DNA of 64,000 nt from Haloterrigena turkmenica DSM 5511 (GCF_000025325.1 NC_013744.1:124001-188000); one strand, 5' to 3'. Positions 18,702 through 31,621 are shown, numbered from the stretch's first letter. The notes: generated by a model from the sequence alone, not told the origin. Made by a program: numbers and translations.

Positions 18702-18713
18702 ATAAATATTTAT
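18702..18713 (+). promoter_or_regulatory. Promoter element of lectin-beta-helix gene
   Basis: ATAAATATTTAT is a perfect 12-base palindrome centred about 29 bases before the GTG start at 18737, so it probably contains the TATA box of a leaderless transcript. Its core AAATATTTAT is shared with sites before the PL11, third beta-helix and secreted GH2 genes. Confidence 0.55.
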
Positions 18714-18736
18714 GAACGGGTGTCGACCACCGTGTT

Positions 18737-20932
18737 GTGGTACGAGATACCGAACCGCAAGGTAGTGGCAACGCGAGCGCACACGAGTCCGGCCTGACGT
18801 TCGACCGGCGAACGATCCTCGGCCTGTTGGGCGTCGGCGGTCTCGCCGCGGCGTACGGGAGCGGAACGGCGCGAGCCGACGGCGGCCGGGCCGACGGACG
18901 ACACGGCGAGTCGGGCCCGACACGCAAGTGGAACCAGGACATCGATGCGCAGGGACACGACCTCTCGAATCTGGGGTCGCTCGAGGTCGACCACGTCTAC
19001 ACGGCAGCGCGGAACGCGGACGTGATCGTCTGGAAGGACGACGACGGCGTCTTCCACGCCGACGGGACGGACGGACACGTCGCGAGCGGCGAGGACGTGA
19101 TCGAGGTCACGCAGGCGGCGGTCGACAGCCTGACCGACGGGCGCGACTGGAAGGAGACGGTCGCGGTGGTCTCGCCGAGCACCGTCGGTCCGGTCGAGGG
19201 AAGCGGCGACGTACCGACCTACGAGGGCTCGGACGACATCGAGAGCATCGAACTGCCGAGTTACACCGTGCTGGATATGCCCGCGACGATGCATGTCGAG
19301 GACGAGGGCGATCAGGCGCTCGTCGTTCCGGTCGCGGCCTACGACGCCGAACACATCGAGATTCCGAACTTCAGAGTCGTCGGAAATCCTCGGTTCGGAA
19401 TGTTCCTCCGGAGCGTTCGGAACCTCCGGCTCGGGAACGTGAACGTCGAGATGACCGGCGAGAGCCCCCGCGGCGGCATCGGCGTCCGCATCGACGGCTT
19501 CGCCCACGGCCGCGGCGAGGACACCGTCCGCTGTACGGATATCCAGGTCGATTCGGTCTACGTCGAGAACTCGGGCGGCCACGCCTTCGAGACGTACGCG
19601 GTCGACCGCCTCCAGGTCGGCCAGGTCATCGCGAACGGCGTCGAGTCTGGCTGTGGCGTCCTGCTCAACGAGACCACCGACGCGACGGTCGGCTCCGTCG
19701 TCGGGCGGGAGATCGACCCCGGCGGCGGCTACGCCGGATTCCGCGTGGCCAACGGCACGCACGACGTCACCTGCGATCAGGTGGTCGTCCGCGGCGGCGC
19801 CCGCGGGATCTTCGGCGTCTCGGGCTCCCACGACATCACCATCGGAGAGGTGAACATCTCGGAGATGGGCGGCGGCGTCTTCATCGAGGACAACCAGAAC
19901 TTCACCATCGAGGGCGGCGTCGTCAAGAACTGCGACTGGGAGGCCGTGCGCATCCACTCGCGGTCGGACTACCAGCACGATCCCACGAACGGCGTGACGA
20001 TACAGAACCTCCGCACCTACGACGACCGGCCGGAGGAAGACCGCGAACAGAGTTACGGCATCTACGTCTCCGGCGGGCAGACCTCGAACGTCCGGATCAT
20101 CGACTGCGACGTGCGCGGCGGCGGCACCGATCAGAACATCCGGGTCGATGCCGACGAGACGATCCTCCGGGGCAACCACGGCGGCGGACTCGCGAAGGGA
20201 ACCGTCACCCTCGAGTCCGGCGCCGACCCCGCCGCGACCGTCGGGGGCGTCAGTCCGTTCGGCTACCAACAGCCGTCGCTGCGGGCCGATCCCGTCGAGG
20301 CGACGGACGCGACGTTCGCCTTCGATCACTACTTCGTGTGGAACGCCGACGCGGAGGCGTGGGATCTCCACCTCGAGTGGAAGCGCGATCCCGGCCAGGA
20401 CGTGGACGTCCAGTACGTCGTCGACAATCCGCGGGCGAACCTCGGTGCCCGCGAGTCGATGGGCGGCGGTGGCGAGCTCACGGAACTCGAGGCGGGGACC
20501 TACCGGCTCACCTCGGCGCTCAACGGCGACGACATCGTGATGAGCGTCGACGGCGACCTCGCCGACGGCGCGAACGTCTACAACGATACCTGGGGCGAGG
20601 CGAGCGGCCAGGTGTGGGACGTGACGGAACTCGAGGACGGCGTCTTCCGCATCAGCCCGGCCGACGCCGGCGGGCTCGCGCTCGAGACGGCCGACGGCGG
20701 GACCGACACCGGCACGAACCTCGAACTGGGCGCGTGGGAGGACGCCGACCACCAGAAGTTCGAGGCGAATCCGATCGCGCCCGATCGCTACTCGCTCGAG
20801 CCGACCCACGCGGACGACCTCGCGGTCGACGTCTGGGAGGTCGACCCCGAACCGGGCGCCGACCTGCGCCACTGGAACGTGACGAACAGCAGCAACCAGC
20901 TCTGGAAGTTCCAGGATCCCGAGGACGGATAG
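18737..20932 (+). CDS. Secreted beta-helix protein 2 with ricin-type lectin domain
   Basis: A 731-residue protein. The Tat signal is DRRTILGLLGVGGLAAAYG (about 23-42). A beta-helix spans about 90-500, homologous to the proteins at 13344 and 31622: VTQAAVDSLTDGRDWKE, LPSYTVLDMP, VVGNPRFGMF, GGHAFETYAVD, GGYAGFRVANG and RGIFGVSGSHDI. A linker (about 500-575) leads to a ricin B-like beta-trefoil (about 580-728) with QxW-type repeats (GQVWDV, HQKFEAN, NQLWKFQ). The lectin would tether the enzyme to polysaccharide. The GTG start is supported by its spacing from the TATA element; no in-frame ATG lies upstream. The catalytic activity is unassigned; a lyase or hydrolase on pectin side-chains or backbone is inferred from neighbours. 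Confidence 0.88.
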   Translation: MVRDTEPQGSGNASAHESGLTFDRRTILGLLGVGGLAAAYGSGTARADGGRADGRHGESGPTRKWNQDIDAQGHDLSNLGSLEVDHVYTAARNADVIVWKDDDGVFHADGTDGHVASGEDVIEVTQAAVDSLTDGRDWKETVAVVSPSTVGPVEGSGDVPTYEGSDDIESIELPSYTVLDMPATMHVEDEGDQALVVPVAAYDAEHIEIPNFRVVGNPRFGMFLRSVRNLRLGNVNVEMTGESPRGGIGVRIDGFAHGRGEDTVRCTDIQVDSVYVENSGGHAFETYAVDRLQVGQVIANGVESGCGVLLNETTDATVGSVVGREIDPGGGYAGFRVANGTHDVTCDQVVVRGGARGIFGVSGSHDITIGEVNISEMGGGVFIEDNQNFTIEGGVVKNCDWEAVRIHSRSDYQHDPTNGVTIQNLRTYDDRPEEDREQSYGIYVSGGQTSNVRIIDCDVRGGGTDQNIRVDADETILRGNHGGGLAKGTVTLESGADPAATVGGVSPFGYQQPSLRADPVEATDATFAFDHYFVWNADAEAWDLHLEWKRDPGQDVDVQYVVDNPRANLGARESMGGGGELTELEAGTYRLTSALNGDDIVMSVDGDLADGANVYNDTWGEASGQVWDVTELEDGVFRISPADAGGLALETADGGTDTGTNLELGAWEDADHQKFEANPIAPDRYSLEPTHADDLAVDVWEVDPEPGADLRHWNVTNSSNQLWKFQDPEDG

Positions 20933-21051
20933 CGGAGTCCGTTTCGGCTCGAAACCGCTCGTCCGTTCGCGTCGATCGGCGACCGACTGCGAGACGGTGA
21001 TATGTTGTAACGACCCAAATCTTGATATTCGTCCATCGAGTACATCGATTT

Positions 21052-21148
21052 GCGCACTGAACGTGCGCGGTACACGGAATAGCCTCTGGCAAGCCTATTC
21101 TCGTACATCTCCCGCCAGTGGGGAACCCCCACTAAACCCACTGGCGGG
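21052..21148. terminator. Hairpin cluster between convergent genes
   Basis: Two hairpins lie between the convergent beta-helix and PL22 genes. GCGCAC (21052-21057) pairs with GTGCGC (21063-21068). CCCGCCAGTGGG (21111-21122) pairs perfectly with CCCACTGGCGGG (21137-21148). The loop also contains CCCCACT, which can pair with the AGTGGGG of the left arm, giving a competing fold. Bidirectional termination is the simplest role; a remnant of an insertion-element end is also possible. Confidence 0.4.
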
Positions 21149-21265
21149 GGAGATTTCGCGACGGACGAACCCTACAGCCGCGAGCGAGCAGTACGCACTC
21201 GAAAATTGCAGCGTATCCTCGAGCCCGTAGAACGACCGCGGACTGTTGTGGTCGCCGCAGATGGC

Positions 21266-22450
21266 CTACTCCGCTACGCCCTCGAATGCCGGGAGTTCGT
21301 CGAGGTCGTCGGGAACATCGACGAGGTAGACGTCGCTGCCGTCGCCGTCGCGAGCGCGGGAGCTATCGAAGACGATGCTGTCTCCGTCGGGACTCAACCT
21401 CGAGTGGGGGTGAACGTCATCGTCGCCGCTCCAGCCGTGGACGGCCAGTTTTCGCGGCGTCCGGTACCCGCCGGTGTCGTCGTCCCACTCCCAAAGAAGA
21501 TCGAACGGAGCGCCGCGGTACGTACCGTCTCCGACGACCAGGTCGCGAGAGTTGCTGTGGAAATGCGTGTAGATGTCCGGCGCCGGCCACTCGTACCGCT
21601 CCGTGCCGTTGTATCGAACGTGCCCGAAGAACGCCGCCGGATCGTCGCGGCGACCCCGCCAGCCGTGGTAGCCGATCGTCTCGCCGTCGGCGAGCCAGTA
21701 CTCGTGGCCGACGGCCTCGTCCTCTCCGGTCTGTCGGACCGGCCACGTCTCGTCCGTCTCGAGGTTCAACACCCGGATTCGATCGACGTCCTCCCACGTT
21801 CCCTCCTCGCAGTACGTGACGAGTTCGGGCCGGGTCGGCGACGCGTTGACGTGGTTGAGCCACCGATCGTCCTCGACGTGGACCGTCGGCTCGCCGCCGG
21901 AGAGCGGGATCGAGAGCACCTTCGAGTGGGGACCGGCGTCCATCCGGTCGGCGATCCACTGCTCGCGATCGGCCGACCGTCCCTCGATGTCGAGCTTCTC
22001 CGAGAGCGCGACAACGGCTCGTTCCCCATTGGCCGTCCCCGCGGCGATGCTCCCCGCGTAGCCGTCGGGGCGTTCGTACAGCGGCGTCACCTCGAGGGAC
22101 TCGAGATCGAGCGTGACGAGCCGATCGTCGCACCAGAACAGCGCCGTCGACTCGGTCGCGACGCGGGTGACGCCGCTGATCGCCGCGGGGAGGTCGGTCA
22201 GCTGCGTGATCTCGCCGGACTCGAGGGCGATCGAGTAGAGCTGCTGCGTTCCGTCGCGATCCGAGCGGACGAGCAGCTTACGGCCGTCGTCGTACCACCC
22301 CGGTTCGGTGAAGTACAGATGTCGGCTGTCGGCGTTCGAATCGCTCGTCAACCGCGTGACCCGCGCGCCGGTCTCCGGATCCGCGTATCGGTCGCACTCC
22401 GACGGTAGCGTTCGGCCGGCGTTCGGCCCCTGTCGTAACTCGTCTGCCAT
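21266..22450 (-). CDS. Oligogalacturonate lyase, PL22
   Basis: A 394-residue cytoplasmic lyase that would split digalacturonate and short oligogalacturonides into unsaturated galacturonate. The fold is a seven-bladed propeller with WD-like strands (HLYFTEPGWYDDGRKLLVRSDRDG, SIPLSGG). Metal-site histidines are visible in IGYHGW, DIYTHFHSNSRD and VHPHSRLSPDG, the last equivalent to the QVHPH motif of characterised enzymes, with D replacing the usual Q. The ATG at 22450 begins MADELRQGPNAG, next to the family start; the open frame upstream runs into the DUF2264 gene. The product should isomerise to 5-keto-4-deoxyuronate, whose KduI/KduD-type processing is not encoded here. It is probably co-transcribed with the upstream DUF2264 gene, 64 bases away. 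Confidence 0.92.
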   Translation of the reverse strand: MADELRQGPNAGRTLPSECDRYADPETGARVTRLTSDSNADSRHLYFTEPGWYDDGRKLLVRSDRDGTQQLYSIALESGEITQLTDLPAAISGVTRVATESTALFWCDDRLVTLDLESLEVTPLYERPDGYAGSIAAGTANGERAVVALSEKLDIEGRSADREQWIADRMDAGPHSKVLSIPLSGGEPTVHVEDDRWLNHVNASPTRPELVTYCEEGTWEDVDRIRVLNLETDETWPVRQTGEDEAVGHEYWLADGETIGYHGWRGRRDDPAAFFGHVRYNGTERYEWPAPDIYTHFHSNSRDLVVGDGTYRGAPFDLLWEWDDDTGGYRTPRKLAVHGWSGDDDVHPHSRLSPDGDSIVFDSSRARDGDGSDVYLVDVPDDLDELPAFEGVAE

Positions 22451-22514
22451 CTGGCTCAGGAGACGTAGTCGAAACGCAAAAAGATACTCGACGGTGCGAT
22501 CGACTCGAGTCCGA

Positions 22515-24374
22515 CTACTCCGTCCCGTCGGCCCCCGAAATATCGCCCGCAGAACACTCGAGGAGTCGGTCGCCGTCGGCCGTCTCGATCGCGACGCGGT
22601 CGTCGTCGGCCGCCACGAGTTCCGGCGTCCGGTCGAAATCGACCGGCCCCTCGGCCGTCGCTCGGACGGCAGTGGCCAGCCAGTGTTCACCGGCGTCGTA
22701 CCGCTTTCGGAGCGTCGGGACGACCGTGCGCGGGTGCATGAGGTTCGTGTTCGGTTCCTCCGGGACGATCTCCGGCCGGCGATCGCCGCACAGGTCGGTG
22801 ACGAGGGTCGTTCCGTTGGGATACGCGGCGCGGGCGGTCGCTCCCTCGGTCTCGTGGGTGAACCGCGTCGGATCGTCGTCGCCCGTCCGATCGAGCGCGA
22901 ATCCGCCCTCCTCGCTGTGAAGCGGTCGCGACGTCTCGAGGCGGTGAACTCGGACGTGCCAGGGGAGCGCCGGCGCCAGCCAGGTTTCGACGCGGACGTC
23001 GTCCCACGGGATCCAGAGCGATTTGAGGGTCGTCCCGTCGACTTCGGTCGCGGCGACCGACTCGGGGGCGGGGGTTTTGTACCGGTCGCCGTCCGGGCTG
23101 AGCGCGAGCGAGCTGTCGTGTCCCGCCTGCCCGAGGCCCACGTTCTGCCCGGCCATGGAGAACCCGAAGGTCGCGGAGTAGGCGAACTTCCCGTACTTCT
23201 CCGGCCCGTAGATGCTGTCCTGGGCGAGCGAGAGCGCGAACAGGTGGTCGTCGTCCCGACAGATGACCTTCCGAGGCTCGGACTGGACGACCGTCTCGGG
23301 TCGGTCGGGTAGCGGCTCCTCGTCGGCCTGCCAGAACGGGTGCGTCGGCTCGAGCGCGAGCGGCAGGAACGCCTTCGTCGCCCAGTACGGCGAGTTCGGC
23401 GAGTTGTACACTTCCGACGTCTTCAGCGTCGGATATCGGTAGCCGACCGACAGCAGGCCGCCGTCCGTGAAGATCGGCTGGTTCAGCCACCAGCGGACGT
23501 TCCGCGCCCAGAGCCCTCTGAGGACGCCCCACGGGAGCGGGTTCAGATCGGCGAACGCGAGCGCGCCCCAGAACCCGGCCTGTGCGAAGCGGTAGGTGAG
23601 GCTCCGTCCGTAGGGGAGCGCGCGCCCCTCGTCGTCGAACCAGTGGACGTGCTCGGTCGCGAACTCGGCGGCCCGCTCGCGAAACCGGCGAGCCCGCTCT
23701 GGGTCCTCGTCGCCGCAGACGGCGGCGTAGACGAGCCCGTAGAAGTGCATCGCCCACGGCAGGTAGTAGTCGATCGGGCTCCCGTCCCCTACCGGCCCGT
23801 CGGTGTACCAGCCCTCGCCCTGATAGAACGACTCGAGTCGATCCAGCGACGACTGCGTGCCCTCCCAGTCGTGGTCGGCCCCGACCGACCGGAGCCCCAT
23901 GTTGACCATGACCCGGAAGAACAGCCAGTTGCAGTCGTGGAGTTCGGCGTCGTTGATCTGGTTTAGCCAGCGGACGAGCCGTTCCCGCTCCGGTTCGGAG
24001 AGCGGATCCCAGATTCGGTCGGGCGTCAGCGCGAGTCCGAGCCCGATCGCGGCCATCTCGACGTGTTTCTGGGAGTAGTCGTCCGCCTCGCCCCAGTACT
24101 CCTCGTGGTCCGGATCCGTTCCGTTGACGAGGCCGCGTCGAACGAGGTCCCACTGATCGGACGTCCCGTGGACGCTCAGCGGGACGATCCCCCACAGCGG
24201 TCTCGCGAATCCCTCGAGTTCGGCGGCGGCGGCGGGGAAGTGAGCGCCGGTCGCCATCGGTCGCACCCGCGCGCCGCCGGGACTGGCGTGCTCGTACAGC
24301 GGTTCGACGAGGTCCTCGACGGCCCGTTCGAAATCGGCTCGCGTCCGAAGCGGATTCTCCGCGACTGGGTTCAT
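22515..24374 (-). CDS. DUF2264 family protein, probable exo-glycosidase
   Basis: A 619-residue cytoplasmic protein of the DUF2264 type. The N-terminal (alpha/alpha)-barrel half (about 1-370) has blocks such as GFARPLWGIVPL, NDAELHDCNWLFFRVMVN, PIDYYLPWAMHFYGLVYA and YRFAQAGFWGALA; the C-terminal half is beta-rich. The ATG at 24374 gives MNPVAENPLRTRADF; an ATG at 24413 is weaker. The family recurs in polysaccharide loci, and I recall at least one member acting on glucuronides, but that memory is not proof. Its place directly before PL22 on the same strand, in a locus for acidic polysaccharide, suggests action on a uronic-acid-containing oligosaccharide. No catalytic residues can be named with confidence. 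Confidence 0.8.
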   Translation of the reverse strand: MNPVAENPLRTRADFERAVEDLVEPLYEHASPGGARVRPMATGAHFPAAAAELEGFARPLWGIVPLSVHGTSDQWDLVRRGLVNGTDPDHEEYWGEADDYSQKHVEMAAIGLGLALTPDRIWDPLSEPERERLVRWLNQINDAELHDCNWLFFRVMVNMGLRSVGADHDWEGTQSSLDRLESFYQGEGWYTDGPVGDGSPIDYYLPWAMHFYGLVYAAVCGDEDPERARRFRERAAEFATEHVHWFDDEGRALPYGRSLTYRFAQAGFWGALAFADLNPLPWGVLRGLWARNVRWWLNQPIFTDGGLLSVGYRYPTLKTSEVYNSPNSPYWATKAFLPLALEPTHPFWQADEEPLPDRPETVVQSEPRKVICRDDDHLFALSLAQDSIYGPEKYGKFAYSATFGFSMAGQNVGLGQAGHDSSLALSPDGDRYKTPAPESVAATEVDGTTLKSLWIPWDDVRVETWLAPALPWHVRVHRLETSRPLHSEEGGFALDRTGDDDPTRFTHETEGATARAAYPNGTTLVTDLCGDRRPEIVPEEPNTNLMHPRTVVPTLRKRYDAGEHWLATAVRATAEGPVDFDRTPELVAADDDRVAIETADGDRLLECSAGDISGADGTE

Positions 24375-24507
24375 GGCTGAGATATACTGACACGGGTCCA
24401 AAACGATTGCCATACTGAATCCGTTTTGCTTCGAACCCGTGTCACGCTCGAGGCGACGGACTCGACCCGTCCCGACCGAGGATTGATGATGGTTCGTCGA
24501 ACACTAG

Positions 24508-27705
<3,198 letters not shown>

Positions 27706-27824
27706 GAGCTGCCAAGCCGTGCGGTCCAGTGCCGGTCGGTTCCGATATGGCGAACGACGCATGATTACGGTTCACCTGACGGAACGGTGGTTTTATGCCT
27801 CGATGCGACACACTGTGCGTCAAC

Positions 27825-28007
27825 ATGTCACGCACTCGGGACACGCTGGCGGCAACGACTGCGAATCGGGGAGTGCCCGATCGCGACACCGAACCGACGG
27901 CGGTCGACCGGATCGACGACGCGCTCGAGAAGTGTCGTATCTGGAGTGAGTACGTCTCCGTCGAGGGGCTCGTTCGGACGACTGAGCGCTGGTCCCGGTA
28001 CTGGTGA
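27825..28007 (+). CDS. Small protein coupled to GH115 gene
   Basis: A 60-residue frame beginning MSRTRDTLAATTANRGVPDR and ending TTERWSRYW. TTTTATG at about 27790-27796 is placed to start a leaderless transcript near the ATG at 27825. Its TGA overlaps the GTG/ATG start of the GH115 gene, so translation could be coupled. The C-terminal part is acidic and plausibly helical (DRIDDALEKCRIWSEYVSVEGL). I do not recognise a family. It could be a leader peptide or a genuine small protein. Confidence 0.4.
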   Translation: MSRTRDTLAATTANRGVPDRDTEPTAVDRIDDALEKCRIWSEYVSVEGLVRTTERWSRYW

Positions 28008-30904
28008 TGAACGTGGACACGATGATAACCGACAGCCCCGCAGACGGCGACGTCCCGATCGTCTCCAGGGACGCGATCGCCGATCTGTACGTCGACGGGG
28101 ACGATCACGAGGTCGCGACCGTCGCGGCGACCGATCTCGGTGACGATATCGAACGCGTCACCGGACACCGACCCGCGGTCACCGGTTCGCTCGCCGAACT
28201 CTCCGGGACCGCCGTGATCGTCGGAACGATCGGTCGCTCCGAGGGCGTTGACCGATGCCTGGAGTCGAGCGACGTCGACGTCGCGACGCTGGCGGACGAG
28301 CGGGAGAGTTTCGCCGTCGGAACGGTCGACGAACCGCTACCGGGCCTCGAGTCGTGCGTGCTGATCGCCGGGAGCGATCGCCGCGGGACGGCTTACGGAG
28401 CGTACGAGCTGTCGAAGCGGATCGGCGTCTCGCCGTGGTACTGGTGGGCCGACGTGCCGACGCCCGACCGCGACGCCCTTTACGTGACCGAGGGCCTCGA
28501 GCGGATGGGACCGCCGTCGGTTCGGTACCGCGGCGTGTTCATCAACGACGAGGACTTCGGGTTCCGCGAGTGGGCACAGGAGACGCACGATCCGGCCACG
28601 CCGGACGGCATCGGGCCGAAGACCTACGAACGGCTGTTCGAACTCCTCCTGCGACTCAGGGCGAACACGATCTGGCCCGCGATGCACGAGGGAACGACGG
28701 CGTTCTACCGGTGTGAGGGCAATCGCGAGGTCGCCGAGCGGTACGCCATCGTCGTCGGCACCTCCCACTGCGAGCCGATGCATCGCAACAACGTCGACGA
28801 GTGGGACCCGGAGACGGACGGCGAGTGGAACTACGCGACCAACGCAGAGCGGATCCGCGAGTACTGGACCGACCGCGTCGACGAGGTCGCCGACAGCGAG
28901 AATATCTTCACGGTTGGCATGCGCGGGATCCACGACTCGGGGATGCCCGGCGGCGACACCCTCGAGGAACGCGTCGACCTGCTCCAACGAGTGATCGACG
29001 TCCAGCGCGAGATCCTCGAGGAACATCACGAGTCGCCGGTCGAGGCCGTCCCGCAGATTTTCTGCCCGTACAAGGAGACGCTCGAGCTCTACCGGAACGG
29101 CCTCGAGGTGCCCGAAGACGTCTGCGTCGTCTGGCCCGACGACAACTTCGGCTACCTCCGGCGACTGCCGACCGGCGAGGAGCGCGCGCGGTCCGGCGGC
29201 CACGGCGTCTACTACCACCTCTCGTACTGGGGACGTCCGCACGACCACCAGTGGCTGTGTTCGATCCCGCCGGCGCTGATTCGCGAGGAACTGCACCGCG
29301 CCTATCGCCACGGCGTCGACACGCTCTGGATGGCGAACGTCGGCGATCTCAAGCCGGCGGAGAAAGAGGCGGAGTACTTCTTCAAGTTGGCCTGGGACGT
29401 CGAGGGCGTCGCGGAGCGATCGACGAGCGACTGGCTCGCCGAGTGGGCCGCCCGCAAATTTGGCCCTGCCCACGCGGACGATATCGCCGACGTCCTCGCC
29501 GAATACTACCGACTCGCGCTCGCCCGCAAGCCGGAACACGTGGGCTGGAACGCGGTGTACCCGAACACCGAGAAGAACGAACCGACGTTCAGCGCAGTCC
29601 GCGACGGCGACGAGGCCCGGCGACGCCTCGAGGCCTACGAGCGGATCGACGAGGCGGCCAGCGAGATCGGCGAGGCGCTGCCCGAGGAATCGCGAACGGC
29701 GTACTTCCACCTCGTCGAGTACCCGATCCGCTGTGCGCGGGCGATGAACGAGGGGGCCCTCGAGGCGATGCGGAGCCGGCTCTACGCGGGTCAGGGCCGG
29801 ACGAGCGCGGCGACGTACGCCGAACGATCACGGGCGGCGCTCGAGCGCATCGACGCGGCGACGACGCGGTACAACAACTCGTCGGACGGCAAGTGGCGCG
29901 GGATGATGTCCGCGAGCCCGCGGGAGTTGCCGGTGTTCGACCAGCCCGCGACCGGGCGCGTGACCGACGAGCAGGGTCCGACCCTCGAGATTGCCGTCGA
30001 AGGAACGCCGAGCGTCGCCGGAACCGGTCCGCGAATCCGTCGGGTGCCGACGATCGTGCAGGGCGTCGATCGGCGGCGGTTCGTCGACTGCTACAACCGC
30101 GGGACGGGCACGATCGAGTGGACGGCGACGACCGACGACTGGATCGACCTCGAGCGAACGTCGGGAACGTTCGAGGAAGACGAACGGCTGTGGGTCGGCG
30201 TCGACTGGGACGTTGCGCCGGACTCGCGGACGACCGGCCGTATTCGGATCGCGGGCGCCGGCCGGGAACTCGAGGTCGCGGTGCCGATCCGGCCGCGAGA
30301 GCGGCCGACGACGGACGAGGATCACGACGAGTTCGAGCCGGGAGTCGAGCGAGCGCCGGTCTTCGTCGAATCGAACGGACGCGTCGCGATCGAGGCCGAC
30401 CACCCGACAGCCGTTCAACAGGCGAAGACGCGCTGGGAACCGGTCGACGGCCTCAGTCGAACGACCGGGACCGCGATGGCCAGTCGACCGGTCAACGGCT
30501 TACGCATCGACGCCGATGCAGTGTGCGAGCGAGCGGCGCGCCTCGAGTACGATTTCGAGGCCGACGCCGACGAGGTTCGCGTCGAGGTCCAGTTGCTGCC
30601 GACGCACGCGCCGACCGAGTCGACGCCCCACCGGTACGCGGTCGCGATCGACAGCGCCGCGCCGACGGTCGTCGACTTCGACGCGAACGGCGGCGAACAC
30701 GACCCGCAATGGCAGCGGAACGTGCTCCGCTCGAGCGTTCATTCGACGACCGACCACGAACTCGATCGGTCCGGCCGTCACACGCTGTCGCTGTACGCGG
30801 TGGATCCGAGCGTTGTCGTCGATCGAGCGGTCGTCTACACCGATGGCGACGACCGCCGATCGTATCTTGGACCGCGAGAGACGCGGGATCGACGGCTCGA
30901 GTGA
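28007..30904 (+). CDS. GH115 alpha-glucuronidase
   Basis: A 965-residue protein (GTG at 28004 is an equally possible start) without signal peptide. It matches GH115 in VRYRGVFINDEDFGFREWA, LRLRANTIWPAMHEGTTAF, VGTSHCEPMHRNN, GMRGIHDSGMPGG, WPDDNFGYLRRLP and YYHLSYWGRPHDHQWLCS. The N-terminal carbohydrate-esterase-like domain covers about 1-165, the TIM barrel 165-470, a helical domain to about 630, and a C-terminal beta-sandwich from 690. GH115 enzymes remove (4-O-methyl-)glucuronic acid from xylan or arabinogalactan. Glucuronate released here would reach mannonate, the substrate of the dehydratase at 33917. Its presence shows that the locus targets glucuronate-decorated glycans as well as rhamnogalacturonan. 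Confidence 0.92.
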   Translation: MNVDTMITDSPADGDVPIVSRDAIADLYVDGDDHEVATVAATDLGDDIERVTGHRPAVTGSLAELSGTAVIVGTIGRSEGVDRCLESSDVDVATLADERESFAVGTVDEPLPGLESCVLIAGSDRRGTAYGAYELSKRIGVSPWYWWADVPTPDRDALYVTEGLERMGPPSVRYRGVFINDEDFGFREWAQETHDPATPDGIGPKTYERLFELLLRLRANTIWPAMHEGTTAFYRCEGNREVAERYAIVVGTSHCEPMHRNNVDEWDPETDGEWNYATNAERIREYWTDRVDEVADSENIFTVGMRGIHDSGMPGGDTLEERVDLLQRVIDVQREILEEHHESPVEAVPQIFCPYKETLELYRNGLEVPEDVCVVWPDDNFGYLRRLPTGEERARSGGHGVYYHLSYWGRPHDHQWLCSIPPALIREELHRAYRHGVDTLWMANVGDLKPAEKEAEYFFKLAWDVEGVAERSTSDWLAEWAARKFGPAHADDIADVLAEYYRLALARKPEHVGWNAVYPNTEKNEPTFSAVRDGDEARRRLEAYERIDEAASEIGEALPEESRTAYFHLVEYPIRCARAMNEGALEAMRSRLYAGQGRTSAATYAERSRAALERIDAATTRYNNSSDGKWRGMMSASPRELPVFDQPATGRVTDEQGPTLEIAVEGTPSVAGTGPRIRRVPTIVQGVDRRRFVDCYNRGTGTIEWTATTDDWIDLERTSGTFEEDERLWVGVDWDVAPDSRTTGRIRIAGAGRELEVAVPIRPRERPTTDEDHDEFEPGVERAPVFVESNGRVAIEADHPTAVQQAKTRWEPVDGLSRTTGTAMASRPVNGLRIDADAVCERAARLEYDFEADADEVRVEVQLLPTHAPTESTPHRYAVAIDSAAPTVVDFDANGGEHDPQWQRNVLRSSVHSTTDHELDRSGRHTLSLYAVDPSVVVDRAVVYTDGDDRRSYLGPRETRDRRLE

Positions 30905-31509
30905 CACCCGCGTCCGGTTCCGTCGAGAGACTCGAGATCCCAAGCCGGCGGAACGAGCGAGGATTACAGATAGCAGGGCCGTCGCGGACGTGGCCGGTCA
31001 GTAGCGATCGCAGATGGAACGCCTAATTCGGCCATAGCGGACGGATTTAGTCACAGGTAGCACGGTGTCGGTTCTATTTTTACAGCCATACGTTCGTATA
31101 CGAGGGGGCGGACGCTGTCGACATCGATCCGGATCACGGGCGGGAAACCGGTATGTGGGCCCGCTATATCGCGAACGGTGACGGCCGTCTCGGACCGCTG
31201 ATCGTCGGCCTCGAGATATCGAGCGACGATCCGGTGGGAGCGAACGAGAGTTCGAAAAGCGATGTCGCCGTCCCGGGCCCGACCGTCGTAGTACGGTCGG
31301 CTGTTACGTTCTACCTGATTTATCGATATTCACCTCGAGACGAGCATCCGGCTTCACCGAACGAATTCCGTCCGAAGGGTATAGCGAATTCCGTTCGGGG
31401 GAAAAACATGTCGGGATAGTCCGTCGATTACTGTGGCTGCTAATCGAACGGATTACCGTATCGAGCGGAGTGTCGAGACCTATATCAGTGTGCAGTCCGA
31501 TACTTCTAT
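30905..31509. other. Intergenic region without recognised gene
   Basis: About 600 bases between the GH115 and third beta-helix genes. A frame at 31153-31419 lacks halophile-like composition, ribosome site or family resemblance, so I do not call it. GC falls towards the right, where the promoter of the beta-helix gene lies. Confidence 0.45.
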
Positions 31510-31544
31510 ATAAATATTAATTCACGTACAAAAGTATTATATAA
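31510..31544 (+). promoter_or_regulatory. Promoter region of third beta-helix gene
   Basis: ATAAATATTAAT at 31510-31521 matches the AAATATTWAT element found before three other secreted-protein genes. A second TATA-like run, TATTATATAA, follows at 31535-31544, which would start transcription near 31565-31570. Having two AT cores suggests either two promoters or a regulator site plus a TATA box. Confidence 0.5.
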
Positions 31545-31621
31545 TGATGTATAGTGGAGTATGCTGTCGCGGGATTGCGACAGATAATATCATGAAAAAC
31601 GATAGCAAGGAGATCAAGTCG

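Noticed and set aside
31153-31419. 88-codon frame upstream of the third beta-helix gene
   Set aside because: No homology, weak composition, no promoter or ribosome site of its own.
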